From DAOPXV01 sp964551445 (GTDB lineage: Bacteria; Muiribacteriota; UBA9980), in assembly GCA_964551445.1 (NCBI GenBank), contig CAZKCG010000009.1, positions 62,001-126,000 of the forward strand: DNA of 64,000 nucleotides, given 5' to 3'. The notes under the pieces were generated by a model. The model had not been told where the DNA came from, made no database searches, and was given only the letters and a program-made list of their open reading frames with translations. Positions 43,211-51,311 of the stretch are shown here, piece after piece. Positions within the stretch are counted from its first letter, which is position 1, and each line of letters starts with the position of its first letter. A program made the position numbers and the translations under genes.

Positions 43211-43681
43211 CTACTCTTTTACCTGAGTGGTTAAAAATATCGGAAGCGTCATGTGGCCTATCTGGTCCTGGAGTTCTTCGATCTTGTCGATATGGCGGTC
43301 CTCGTCGTTAAGGATGCCTTCGAGGATCTCGCGCGTCGCGAAATCGCCTACGTTTCCTGCGAGAACTATAGCTTCGTTGTAGTCTTTTATAGCCGTTGCT
43401 TCAGCGGCGTGGTCGTTGGCGAGCTGTTTCGCGACGTCGGCGCCGATGTGTATCTTGTGAAGATCGCTTACTATCGGGAGGCCTTCAAGGAAGATGACCC
43501 GGGCGATAAGTTTTTCAGCGTGTTTCATTTCTTCGATCGCGCGTTTTTCAAAGTGTTTGTGGAGTTTTTCATAACCCCAGTTGTCCGCCATTTCAGCGTG
43601 TACTATGTACTGGCTGATAGCGGTGAGTTCGTTAGCGAGAAGGTGGTTCAAAGCGTCGATGAGTTTTTTGTTGCCTTTCAT
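43211..43681 (-). CDS. bfr: Bacterioferritin
   Basis: 156 residues, the standard Bfr length. Di-iron ligands are present: 'NELTAISQY' (E18), 'EEMKHAE' (E51/H54), 'DYNEA' region (E94) and 'DEDRH' (E127/H130). The methionine in 'EEMKHAE' occupies the haem-binding position M52. It forms a 24-subunit shell that oxidises and stores iron in the cytosol. A strong promoter lies upstream and a terminator downstream, so it is a single-gene unit. GGAGA ribosome site before ATG. Confidence 0.95.
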   Translation of the reverse strand: MKGNKKLIDALNHLLANELTAISQYIVHAEMADNWGYEKLHKHFEKRAIEEMKHAEKLIARVIFLEGLPIVSDLHKIHIGADVAKQLANDHAAEATAIKDYNEAIVLAGNVGDFATREILEGILNDEDRHIDKIEELQDQIGHMTLPIFLTTQVKE

Positions 43682-43753
43682 TTTTTGATCTCCTTTATTA
43701 TTTTTTCGTTTGGGTATAACAGTTATTTTAATTGCATTTTTTTCTCAATAAGA

Positions 43754-43782
43754 AGTATATATCCATTGATGCGATTTGTCAA
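43754..43782 (-). promoter_or_regulatory. Sigma-70 promoter of bfr
   Basis: On the minus strand, TTGACA (43782-43777), 17-bp spacer, TATACT (43759-43754), ~70 nt before the bfr start. Confidence 0.85.
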
Positions 43783-43783
43783 T

Positions 43784-43817
43784 AAAAAAAAGCGGTCTGT
43801 TTGAAAACAGGCCGCTT
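43784..43817 (-). terminator. Terminator of the DUF6754 operon
   Basis: AAGCGG..TGTTT pairs with AAACA..CCGCTT (43790-43817), followed on the minus strand by a run of T's to 43784. It lies ~125 bp after the last gene of the operon and immediately upstream of the bfr promoter. Confidence 0.75.
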
Positions 43818-43942
43818 GGAGATCAAAGTTTTTTTATTATCGGACTAATTTATGACTTCGCATTTTTCTTTACGGTTGGAGGCGATTTAAGTTTTAAAAA
43901 ACCGTTTTTTATTTGAGTCGATTTGACAGCGCCGATGAGTTA

Positions 43943-44572
43943 TTATTTGAATAAAAGCGCCACCCAATCATTCAAAAGGAAGTCGCAGCGGTTGATCAGA
44001 AGCTGAACGCGGCCCATTATAGTCGTTCCGAACTGAGCTCCGAAAGTTATCATTAAAAACATTATTCCGACCTGCGAGCCGCCGCCGAAAACGATCCCTT
44101 TATGCTCGGTCGAGAAGAAGAAGTATATAAGGCTGCAGACAACTCCGCCGATTATGACGAAATTATTGACGGCCACCGTCCATGAGACGTTCGACCACAG
44201 AGGGAGCATCGTAGCTGATATCTGCGGAATTATGTCGGTCTGAACAACGGCCATCGCGCCCATTCCGGCGCCGAATCCGACGACTATCGATATCGGAATT
44301 CTTGATAGAACCGAAAGGCTCGGAACGAGCATCGTAAGCATTAAAAGGCCCAGGAGCGTCGGTATTATAACAAAGTAATCGGTCCCGGTTGAAACAGGCG
44401 TCCACACGTTAGGAACGATGACGCTGTGGTACTGGCGCGCCATGGCGTATCCGGCGGAAGTTCCGACGAAAAGATATTCGGCTATTTTATAAGCGAAGTT
44501 ATCTTCATATAAAAAGCTGTAAATTCCAAGTGTTAATATTGCGGCTATATTTAATCCTATTATCTCACTCAT
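43943..44572 (-). CDS. Uncharacterised membrane protein, fourth gene of DUF6754 operon
   Basis: 209 residues, about six membrane segments ('IIPTLLGLLMLTMLVPSLSVL', 'ISIVVGFGAGMGAMAVV', 'FVIIGGVVCSLIYFFF' and others), with conserved-looking 'SAGYAMARQYHSV' and 'FGAQFGTTIMGRVQLLI'. No family recognised. It starts 12 bp after the preceding gene's stop and is followed by the operon terminator. Presumed inner-membrane subunit of the complex made with its neighbours. Confidence 0.75.
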   Translation of the reverse strand: MSEIIGLNIAAILTLGIYSFLYEDNFAYKIAEYLFVGTSAGYAMARQYHSVIVPNVWTPVSTGTDYFVIIPTLLGLLMLTMLVPSLSVLSRIPISIVVGFGAGMGAMAVVQTDIIPQISATMLPLWSNVSWTVAVNNFVIIGGVVCSLIYFFFSTEHKGIVFGGGSQVGIMFLMITFGAQFGTTIMGRVQLLINRCDFLLNDWVALLFK

Positions 44573-44584
44573 TTTTCTTCCTCC

Positions 44585-45484
44585 TTATTTGCTGTTAGCG
44601 CGGCCGTATTTTTTTTCGTAAAAATATGTGGCGTTAGCTATTATTATGAAAAGTATTATGATTATATGGACTACTGACTGGACGTCCGCTATTCTGTGTA
44701 TGTCTTTTGAAAGCAGATTTTCTTTTTTGCCGGTGGCCGGATCGTCGTATTCGATGGCTTTTAAAAGTTCGGCCGCGGTTTTGAATCCGTCAAGAAGGCC
44801 GTCAAGCTGTTTGGACTGCATGTATTGATAAAATTGCGGGGCCGAAACGGATGTGCATCCGCCGCAGACCGGTATCTGGTACTGCTGTCTGGCGAAAGGC
44901 AGCCATATGTCGAGAAGGCCGTTGTTTCCGCCGGTTATAGCGAATACTCTTTTGAAGTCCTTTAATTTTTCAATTCCCTTCATGATGGGGAATTCTTCAA
45001 TGGACTTTCCGGTGTTGTCTTTTGAGAAGATATCCTTTATCGATTTATTCATCGCGATTATAACGTTGGACGCGCCGACCTTATAGCCGAGATTTATGAA
45101 ATCCTTGCCGTATTCGATCTTTCTGCCGGGATTATGTTTCTCGAATTTTTCGATTATGCCCTTTACGGTGTTGTCGGCAAGGCCCGGGCCCTGGTCCCAG
45201 AAAGCCATCATGAAAATGCGCGCTTTTCTCTGAAAGAGCCTGTATAAAATAGCCTGCGCCATGGGTTTGAGCTCGGGTTCGCCGGACGCCGCGTAATCAA
45301 ACGAGATTATAACCGCGTCGTTTTCCTTGACCGCGTCTAAGAGTTCGAGGAAGCCGCTGGCGTTCTTTGATACGGAAACCGGAAGATACATAGGCATTTT
45401 GAGAGTGACTACAACCGCGACCGCTATTATTAAGAATATGATCCTTCTGTCTATAGTTTTCAAAAATTTAAAGATACTTTCCAA
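44585..45484 (-). CDS. Uncharacterised membrane-anchored protein, third gene of DUF6754 operon
   Basis: I place the start at TTG 45484, one base after the previous stop and just behind GGTGGTGAG; a start at 45514 (TTG) would overlap the neighbour by 29 bp. The ~299-residue product has a membrane segment near each end ('IFLIIAVAVVVTL' and 'VVHIIIILFIIIANATY') and a ~210-residue soluble alpha/beta domain between. Visible motifs are 'VIISFDYAASGEPE', 'MAFWDQGPGL', 'GASNVIIAMNKSI' and 'VCGGCTSVSAPQ' with its Cys pair. No known family; the Rossmann-like pattern is inference. Confidence 0.72.
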   Translation of the reverse strand: MESIFKFLKTIDRRIIFLIIAVAVVVTLKMPMYLPVSVSKNASGFLELLDAVKENDAVIISFDYAASGEPELKPMAQAILYRLFQRKARIFMMAFWDQGPGLADNTVKGIIEKFEKHNPGRKIEYGKDFINLGYKVGASNVIIAMNKSIKDIFSKDNTGKSIEEFPIMKGIEKLKDFKRVFAITGGNNGLLDIWLPFARQQYQIPVCGGCTSVSAPQFYQYMQSKQLDGLLDGFKTAAELLKAIEYDDPATGKKENLLSKDIHRIADVQSVVHIIIILFIIIANATYFYEKKYGRANSK

Positions 45485-45485
45485 C

Positions 45486-46112
45486 TTACTCACCACCCAG
45501 ATATTTCGTTTCAATGCCGAGTATGATCTTTAACGCGGCTGCAGTTGCGCCCACCGCTGCTCCAAGAGTGATGGCGCGTGAACCGGCCATATTGACGGTG
45601 CTTAATATCCATTCGGACATCGAGGCGAAACCGGGCCAGATGGAGGTGCCGATCGGAACCCTGCCGAGCATGACTATGAACGCCGTGATGAGAAGTATCG
45701 TTGATTCGAACGATTTGGCGCGGAAAGCGCGGAAAGCCGCCGAAGCCACGAAGAACGCCAGAAGCGAGAACATCGTTGACTGAAGCGGTTTGATCATGTA
45801 GTTGAAAATATACATGCACACGCCTTTATCGATGCCCTGAAATATTCCGAAACCGGCTGTGGTTATAGCTCCGATGAGAAGTATCGTGCAGTATATTTTA
45901 TCGGGATGATTTTTCATGATCTTCATCGTGTTTACGCGAAGAAGGTTGCCTATGCCGAGAAGCATTGCGAACGTGGCAATTATCATAAGCCATTTAGCAA
46001 AGCTTTCGTAATATATATTAAGCTTCGTGCCTTCGGCCGCGAAAAATCCGAACATCGCGAAAACGCCGAAGCAGAAGCATAACATCATTGGAAGCGTTTT
46101 TCTTAAAAACAT
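45486..46112 (-). CDS. Uncharacterised membrane protein, second gene of DUF6754 operon
   Basis: 208 residues with about six membrane segments, e.g. 'PMMLCFCFGVFAMFGFFAA' at the start and 'AITLGAAVGATAAALKIILG' at the end. Central 'FQGIDKGVCMYIFNYMIKPLQSTMFSLLAFF' and 'RVPIGTSIWPGF' look conserved. No family recognised. It starts 35 bp after the DUF6754 gene, with GAAAGGAG in front of the ATG. Size and gene order suggest it packs with the 209-residue subunit. Confidence 0.75.
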   Translation of the reverse strand: MFLRKTLPMMLCFCFGVFAMFGFFAAEGTKLNIYYESFAKWLMIIATFAMLLGIGNLLRVNTMKIMKNHPDKIYCTILLIGAITTAGFGIFQGIDKGVCMYIFNYMIKPLQSTMFSLLAFFVASAAFRAFRAKSFESTILLITAFIVMLGRVPIGTSIWPGFASMSEWILSTVNMAGSRAITLGAAVGATAAALKIILGIETKYLGGE

Positions 46113-46147
46113 TATATTTCTCCTTTCGATTTATCGGTAAAAACCCT

Positions 46148-47662
46148 TTACTTGGAAGTGAACATCGCTTTGAAAACGCCCATTGACGGCGCGAGTTCGG
46201 GATTTAAGACGGCGACGGTCTCAAGTACTACGCCGATCATTATAACGGCCATTATCGCGAGCTTGCAGATATCCTGGCCGCGAAGCGTGCCGACGTCCTT
46301 GGGTTTTCTTGAAAGATAGGCCGAAGCCGCGAAGAGCTCTTCGCCTATTAAGCAGTAATCGCAGGCGGCCACGAAGAACGGTATCTGCGAGAATTCGGAG
46401 GTTCCGGCGATCTGGATAGCGCCTATGCTGTTGCCCGTTTCGGCGTAAATGAGCGATTCGGCCATGAAGTGGCCGAGATAGAAGTTCGCTGCCGGCTTTT
46501 CACGGAGCATTATGCCGTCGACGCCGGAGACGAAACCGAACTGATCGTCGGTCAAATATTTAATGTTGTCAGGGTTATATGAATCGGGGCGAGCGGCTTC
46601 AAGATACGATTCTTTTACGATCTCACGCGCCGTGTTCATAACGAGAGAGCGGCAGCACGGAACCAGAAGCGCCGTTTCATATTCGGCCGTTTTTTTAGCG
46701 ACATATGAAAGTATCGAAAGAGAGGCGATGGTCGGAAGGGACGAAACGTCCCCCAACCCGGTGATATATAAAACTGGTTTACCCATTTCCGTCGCGCGGC
46801 CTACGGCCTCGTCGATAGCGGAGAGCCCGCCTATTTTTCTGATGAAATAATCTTTTCCGCCGACCGCGATATTTATCGAGATGAAAACTATCGAAGCAAG
46901 CAGCAGAGTTAAGATCAATATGGTTATGCGTTCGGATCTGAATCTGTTTCTGACCTTGACGGTGACCGGCGCCGATATCGTCGTGCCGCCGTCCGTAAAT
47001 TCAGCCGCGAGTCCAGCGATAACTGAAGAAGAAGGCGCCGTATATTTCGTAAGAGCGATCGTTCCTGTGTCGCATTTCCATACGATCGAGGCTTCGCGCG
47101 TCGATTTATCGGTGTAGGTGACGAGCGCTTTCACGGGCGTCAGATCGAGTTCTTCGCCGGGAACGAGATAAAATGTGTTTTCTGAAACCATTATCTTTTC
47201 AGGTTTGGGAGCTGAGTCAGCTGCCGTTTGAGGCTTCTCGGCAGGTGCCGGCGTTGCCTGGACCGCGGGTGCAGCCGTCACGGCTTCAGTTTTCGAAGTT
47301 TCCGCGACGGGTGCTGTAACCGGAGCAGCTGGTGTAACTACCGTCGCTTCAGCTTTCGGTACTTCAACGGCAGGGGCCGGTGTCGCCGGAACCGTTACAT
47401 TTGCCGGTATAGCTGGCGTCTGCGTTTCGACAGCCTGTGTTTGAGGAGCGGGAGATGAAGCGTTTGCCGGAGTATTCGCGGCATCAACCTTGATATTATC
47501 GGGCACCGGGTTAGGAGTTTGCGGAGCCGCAGCGGGAGCCGCCTGAATTTCGCCGGTTTGCGCGCCGGCCGTTTGAGTGAAACTTAAAGTGAAAAACAAA
47601 GAAGTCATAAATAAGATCAAAAGCCCTTTAGAAATGAGCTTTGGTTTTAAGAACTTCCCCAT
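46148..47662 (-). CDS. DUF6754-like membrane protein with Ig-like extracellular part, first gene of operon
   Basis: 504 residues. Signal peptide/TM (~10-34), a Pro/Ala/Thr/Val-rich stalk (~35-150), a Big_2-like Ig domain (~155-240; 'YLVPGEELDLTPVKALVTYTD'), a membrane segment (~247-268), then a ~215-residue domain ('IDEAVGRATEMGKPVLYITG', 'ALLVPCCRSLVMNTAREIV', 'FYLGHFMAESLIYAETG', 'FVAACDYCLIGEELFA') and a final membrane segment. I associate that domain with DUF6754, found in several bacterial phyla without assigned function. AGGGGAGG ribosome site before the start. Head of a four-gene operon with two multi-pass proteins and one soluble-domain protein. Confidence 0.78.
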   Translation of the reverse strand: MGKFLKPKLISKGLLILFMTSLFFTLSFTQTAGAQTGEIQAAPAAAPQTPNPVPDNIKVDAANTPANASSPAPQTQAVETQTPAIPANVTVPATPAPAVEVPKAEATVVTPAAPVTAPVAETSKTEAVTAAPAVQATPAPAEKPQTAADSAPKPEKIMVSENTFYLVPGEELDLTPVKALVTYTDKSTREASIVWKCDTGTIALTKYTAPSSSVIAGLAAEFTDGGTTISAPVTVKVRNRFRSERITILILTLLLASIVFISINIAVGGKDYFIRKIGGLSAIDEAVGRATEMGKPVLYITGLGDVSSLPTIASLSILSYVAKKTAEYETALLVPCCRSLVMNTAREIVKESYLEAARPDSYNPDNIKYLTDDQFGFVSGVDGIMLREKPAANFYLGHFMAESLIYAETGNSIGAIQIAGTSEFSQIPFFVAACDYCLIGEELFAASAYLSRKPKDVGTLRGQDICKLAIMAVIMIGVVLETVAVLNPELAPSMGVFKAMFTSK

Positions 47663-47731
47663 AAGAAACCTCCCCTTTATATTTTATTTTTTGTTGAAAC
47701 CATTATTATTATTAAGAAAATCGAATATAAA

Positions 47732-47760
47732 CTTATATCATAAATTTCGCATTTTGTAAA
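47732..47760 (-). promoter_or_regulatory. Promoter of the DUF6754 operon
   Basis: Minus strand: TTTACA (47760-47755), 17-bp spacer, TATAAG (47737-47732). Leader ~60 nt to the first gene. Confidence 0.6.
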
Positions 47761-47926
47761 GTGAAATATAGTTTTTCTGGCTCGAATTTTTAACTGACAG
47801 TTAATAAAAAAAGTCCCGCGTTTACTTGATTTTTTATATCCTCTTTTGTTGCGCCCGCAAACTTAATCGTACTCTACCTTTAATTTTGTTTTTTTGCTAT
47901 ATTTTAAGAAACGAGTTTCAGCAGCG

Positions 47927-50884
47927 ATGAAATTAAAAGATGAAGTGAAAGTTATGAACGTCAACTCATTAAAACAAAAACTTGAAAGCAAGATAGTAGA
48001 AGAAAGGCTTAGCGGTTTAAGAGACGCTATCGCCGAATCCGAAGCGCTTGCGGTTTACGTCATAAAAGATTACGTCGTCAAAGAATCCGACGAAACGATC
48101 CTTGCCGCTATGATAATCGCGTGCGCGAAGATCGGCGGCGAAACCGAGATCGATTTCATAGGATCTTATTTGAATCATTCAAGCGTAAAAATAAAGAAAT
48201 ACGCTTTTCAATCGCTTGCCTTGATAAATTCGATCAAGGTATATCCGTACATTTTTAAATTATTGACCGATGCCGACGTCCGTTTCAGGCAGCTTGCCGT
48301 TAAAGAAATAAGGCATCTCGGCAAAAAAGAAAGCCTCGGGATAATCGAAAACATGATAGCTTCCGAGATAGACTGGCATAGAAAGTCGGCGCTCGGAGTT
48401 CTTGAAATGCTCAATAATATTCTTTATGAGAATGAGCTCGTCGATATCCTCGCGAGGGCGATCACAAATTCTAAAGCGGGAAATTGCAGAGACTGCGTTA
48501 CGAAACTTAAAAATCTCACTGACGCAGGTTCCGAATATGCAGCCGCTTCAATTGAAGCGATCAAAAAGTCGGCTTCGGATGATATTAAAGCCGTTATCTC
48601 GGAAATAACCGGCGTGATCGAAACAAAACCGCTGCCGGCAAGCGCTGCGGCGGAGATCAAAGAAGGCGCCGTCAAAGCGGAAAGCCCGCCCAAAGAAGAA
48701 GTGATAATAAGCGAATTTTCTTCTTACGTGGATACGGTGGTCAGGGAAAAGAAAATTTCGACTGGCAGTCCGCGCGTTATGATATCCGATTCCGGCGCGG
48801 CACTCGAATCAGGAGAAACCGGAAGGCTCAAACGGACCGCATCTTTCTTATATGACCTGTTCATTCTAAAACCCGCCGCGATGGCTGTCCGGCATAAGTA
48901 TAAGCTTGCGGTAGTGATGGCGTTCTTTATCTTCGCGTTCTTTTACGTGTTCCCTGAATTCATACTCGGCAAGGGAAGTTTCGTGGAGCTTGACCCGGGC
49001 GGACGGCAAAGCATCGAAAGCCACCTGAATTCCAACGGGTACAGGCTCAATAAAAGCGGCAACGGCGTTCCGCTCGTTTACGAACACAGATACTGGACAT
49101 CGTCGATACCGTTCTTTGAAGGCGTCTTTGGCAAAACAATAATGTTCTCGGCGTACGAGGTCAATCTTAAAAATACCGATATATTCGAAGCGGCAGTTAA
49201 GTTTGACAAATACGGGGAAGTTTCAAGGCTGGATAAGATCAGAAACATTTCCGAAACTTCATCGGCCGACGAGAATGACCTTATCATAATGAAAAATTCG
49301 TTCGCGTATCTTTCAAGCGCCGACAGCGGAATGAAGATACTAACGATAGAAGAAGGCGACGGAAGCAACAAGAGACAGTTCCTCTTTAAGAACCTTGTGA
49401 ATATAAACAAGATCGAGAACTCGGCATTGGCGCTGAATCTGATAAAAGTAGAAACCAACAGGGGAACCAATAAGACCAACGTGTCGCTTAACGTAGACTC
49501 GGGAACCATAGATCCGCCGGACTTTCCAGTAGAATACCTGCCCAATATCGAAGCGGATGAACCGATGCTTCCCAAGATAGTTGAAAAAGTCAGAAGCCTT
49601 AATTTTGTGGGACCTGAAAAAATAGCCAAACTCGAAGACTGCTATTACCAGACATCTGATTTCTTCAAACGCAAATTCTACGGCAGCACCGAGGAAGAAA
49701 AAGAAGAAGAGACTAACTCATTCAAGGCAAATAAAGTCGAAGAATCGATAGTATCGGGCGAACCGATGTTTGAAAACATAAGAACCACTGAAGCCGTTGA
49801 AATGGTAACGGATGCGATAACGGTTAAAATTAAAGAGTTCTGTGATCACAACGCTCTTTTAGTTAAGAATATCACGGGATTTGATGAAAAGAAGTTCAAG
49901 GGCATTATAGCTGCAAGTGCGGCGCCTGCGGCTTCAATCGGAACGCAGGAAGTAAAACTCTTAACGGATGCGGCCACAACTTCAGTCAATATAGCTGAAC
50001 TTGCTATGCCGGCGAATATCGCGCCGATCTATAAGAAATCAGTTATGAAGGATGAAGGCGTATGGTCGACGGAAGAAACTCCGCTCTTAAACGGCAGGAA
50101 TTACTTGTTTAAAACGAAGGTAAGAGTAGATCCAAAGAGGCCTTTCGCGATCATGCATATAGCGAGCATCGATATCTCGAAAGTCGATATGAAGCTCGTG
50201 CCGGGAACCGAAGAGCCAGTTTCGACGATGGGATTAAAGGGCAAAGGATCTATCCCCGGAGACGCGGCGACATATCAGAACCTCATATGCGCCTTCAACG
50301 GCGGATTCAGATCGAAACACGGCAAATGGGGATTCATCTCGGACGGCGTAACTTATCTGAGTCCGGCGAACGGAATAGCCACGATAGCGGTCGATTCAAA
50401 AGGTAATATAAAGATCGGCACATGGGGCGGCCCGGCGCTTGACACAAAAGAAAACTACGTTCATCTCCGTCAGAACCTCCCTCCGATACTTGAAAACGGC
50501 AAACTTAACGTGAATAATCAATACTGGGGCGCGTCGGTTGATAACAAAACTAATGTGTGGCGTTCGGCGATAGGCATTTCAAAAGACGGAAAGAGGCTTG
50601 TTTACGGCGCCGGAAACTCTCTCACCTTCGATACACTCGCGAAGGGAATGGAAATGGCCGGATGCGACTACGCGATGCAGCTTGACATAAACGAATATCA
50701 CACATACTTTCATCTGTACAAACTTAACGGCACCGATAAAAAGGGGAATCTGAAATTAAAAGTGACGAGGCTTACGGACGAAATGGCTAACGAGACGCAG
50801 CGGTGCATCAAGCCTTACACGAGAGACTTCTTTTATCTGACCTGGAAGAACAACGAGATACAGACGGCGTCAGTTAAACAGTAA
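47927..50884 (+). CDS. HEAT-repeat/transmembrane protein with C-terminal phosphodiester glycosidase (NAGPA-like) domain
   Basis: About 985 residues. N-terminal ~200 residues are HEAT-like helical repeats ('LKQKLESKIVEERLSGLRDA', 'FRQLAVKEIRHLGKKES', 'WHRKSALGVLEML'). A linker leads to a membrane segment (~residues 330-350, 'LAVVMAFFIFAFFYVFPEFI'). The last ~250 residues match the phosphodiester glycosidase (PF09992-type) fold, with 'LICAFNGGFRSKHGKWGFISDG', 'YGAGNSLTFDTLAKGMEMAGCDYAMQLDINEY'. The enzyme family removes GlcNAc-phosphodiester-type caps or related sugar phosphodiesters. Predicted topology puts the HEAT part inside and the catalytic domain outside. Start uncertain: alternatives are TTG 47894 and ATG 47954; none has a clear SD. 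Confidence 0.78.
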   Translation: MKLKDEVKVMNVNSLKQKLESKIVEERLSGLRDAIAESEALAVYVIKDYVVKESDETILAAMIIACAKIGGETEIDFIGSYLNHSSVKIKKYAFQSLALINSIKVYPYIFKLLTDADVRFRQLAVKEIRHLGKKESLGIIENMIASEIDWHRKSALGVLEMLNNILYENELVDILARAITNSKAGNCRDCVTKLKNLTDAGSEYAAASIEAIKKSASDDIKAVISEITGVIETKPLPASAAAEIKEGAVKAESPPKEEVIISEFSSYVDTVVREKKISTGSPRVMISDSGAALESGETGRLKRTASFLYDLFILKPAAMAVRHKYKLAVVMAFFIFAFFYVFPEFILGKGSFVELDPGGRQSIESHLNSNGYRLNKSGNGVPLVYEHRYWTSSIPFFEGVFGKTIMFSAYEVNLKNTDIFEAAVKFDKYGEVSRLDKIRNISETSSADENDLIIMKNSFAYLSSADSGMKILTIEEGDGSNKRQFLFKNLVNINKIENSALALNLIKVETNRGTNKTNVSLNVDSGTIDPPDFPVEYLPNIEADEPMLPKIVEKVRSLNFVGPEKIAKLEDCYYQTSDFFKRKFYGSTEEEKEEETNSFKANKVEESIVSGEPMFENIRTTEAVEMVTDAITVKIKEFCDHNALLVKNITGFDEKKFKGIIAASAAPAASIGTQEVKLLTDAATTSVNIAELAMPANIAPIYKKSVMKDEGVWSTEETPLLNGRNYLFKTKVRVDPKRPFAIMHIASIDISKVDMKLVPGTEEPVSTMGLKGKGSIPGDAATYQNLICAFNGGFRSKHGKWGFISDGVTYLSPANGIATIAVDSKGNIKIGTWGGPALDTKENYVHLRQNLPPILENGKLNVNNQYWGASVDNKTNVWRSAIGISKDGKRLVYGAGNSLTFDTLAKGMEMAGCDYAMQLDINEYHTYFHLYKLNGTDKKGNLKLKVTRLTDEMANETQRCIKPYTRDFFYLTWKNNEIQTASVKQ

Positions 50885-50925
50885 ACACAAATAAATAATA
50901 CGAGCGGTACCATACAAATATTCCA

Positions 50926-50957
50926 GCCGGCCCTTTAACGGGGCCGGTTTTTTTTTT
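50926..50957 (+). terminator. Rho-independent terminator
   Basis: CCGGCCC (50927-50933) pairs with GGGCCGG (50941-50947), followed by ten T's. Confidence 0.9.
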
Positions 50958-50978
50958 ATTATAAAGTTTGCTAATGTT

Positions 50979-51189
50979 GGTAACAAAAATTTTTTCCAGG
51001 AACGCCGCTTCTCGCCATCCTGGCTTTAGCGGCACTTCCCACGTCCTGTGGGTCGCGCAAGGCATTAGTAATATTTATTTGTCACCTCTTAAACCTCCCG
51101 CCAATTTTCGCCGCTCGTGTCTCGGCGGCTCTCGCCCTTCGTGGGCTACGCCGCCTCCGACGCGTTCCTTTCAAAAATTTTTGTTACCC
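50979..51189. repeat. MITE-like element with ~28-bp imperfect inverted ends
   Basis: The left end (50979-51006, 'GGTAACAAAAATTTTTTCC' then AGGAACGC) matches, inverted, the right end (51161-51189, 'GCGTTCCTTTC' then AAAAATTTTTGTTACC). The ~150-bp interior is GC-rich, with its own palindromes ('CCCACGTCCTGTGGG', 'GGCGG..CCGCC'). It encodes nothing convincing, which fits a non-autonomous mobile or repeat element. No target-site duplication was confirmed. It fills the gap between the glycosidase terminator and the ubiD promoter. Confidence 0.6.
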
Positions 51190-51276
51190 AACAATCACAC
51201 ATGTTCCAGCAAAATTCAAATTTATAGGTTAAATAAAAATTTCTCTCGTTTCGTTGCTGGCATCGGCTTTTTTTAT

Positions 51277-51305
51277 TTGAAATGGATATGATAATATGGT
51301 ATAAT
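51277..51305 (+). promoter_or_regulatory. Sigma-70 promoter for a leaderless UbiD transcript
   Basis: TTGAAA (51277-51282), 17-bp spacer, TATAAT (51300-51305). The ATG at 51312 begins 6 nt after the -10 hexamer, where transcription should start; there is no SD. Confidence 0.78.
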
Positions 51306-51311
51306 CCGGTC

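Noticed and set aside
50968..51291. 107-residue plus-strand ORF across the MITE-like element
   Set aside because: It reads through inverted repeats and palindromes, has no ribosome site, and its composition (Ser/Pro/Arg-rich) is that of a translated non-coding repeat.
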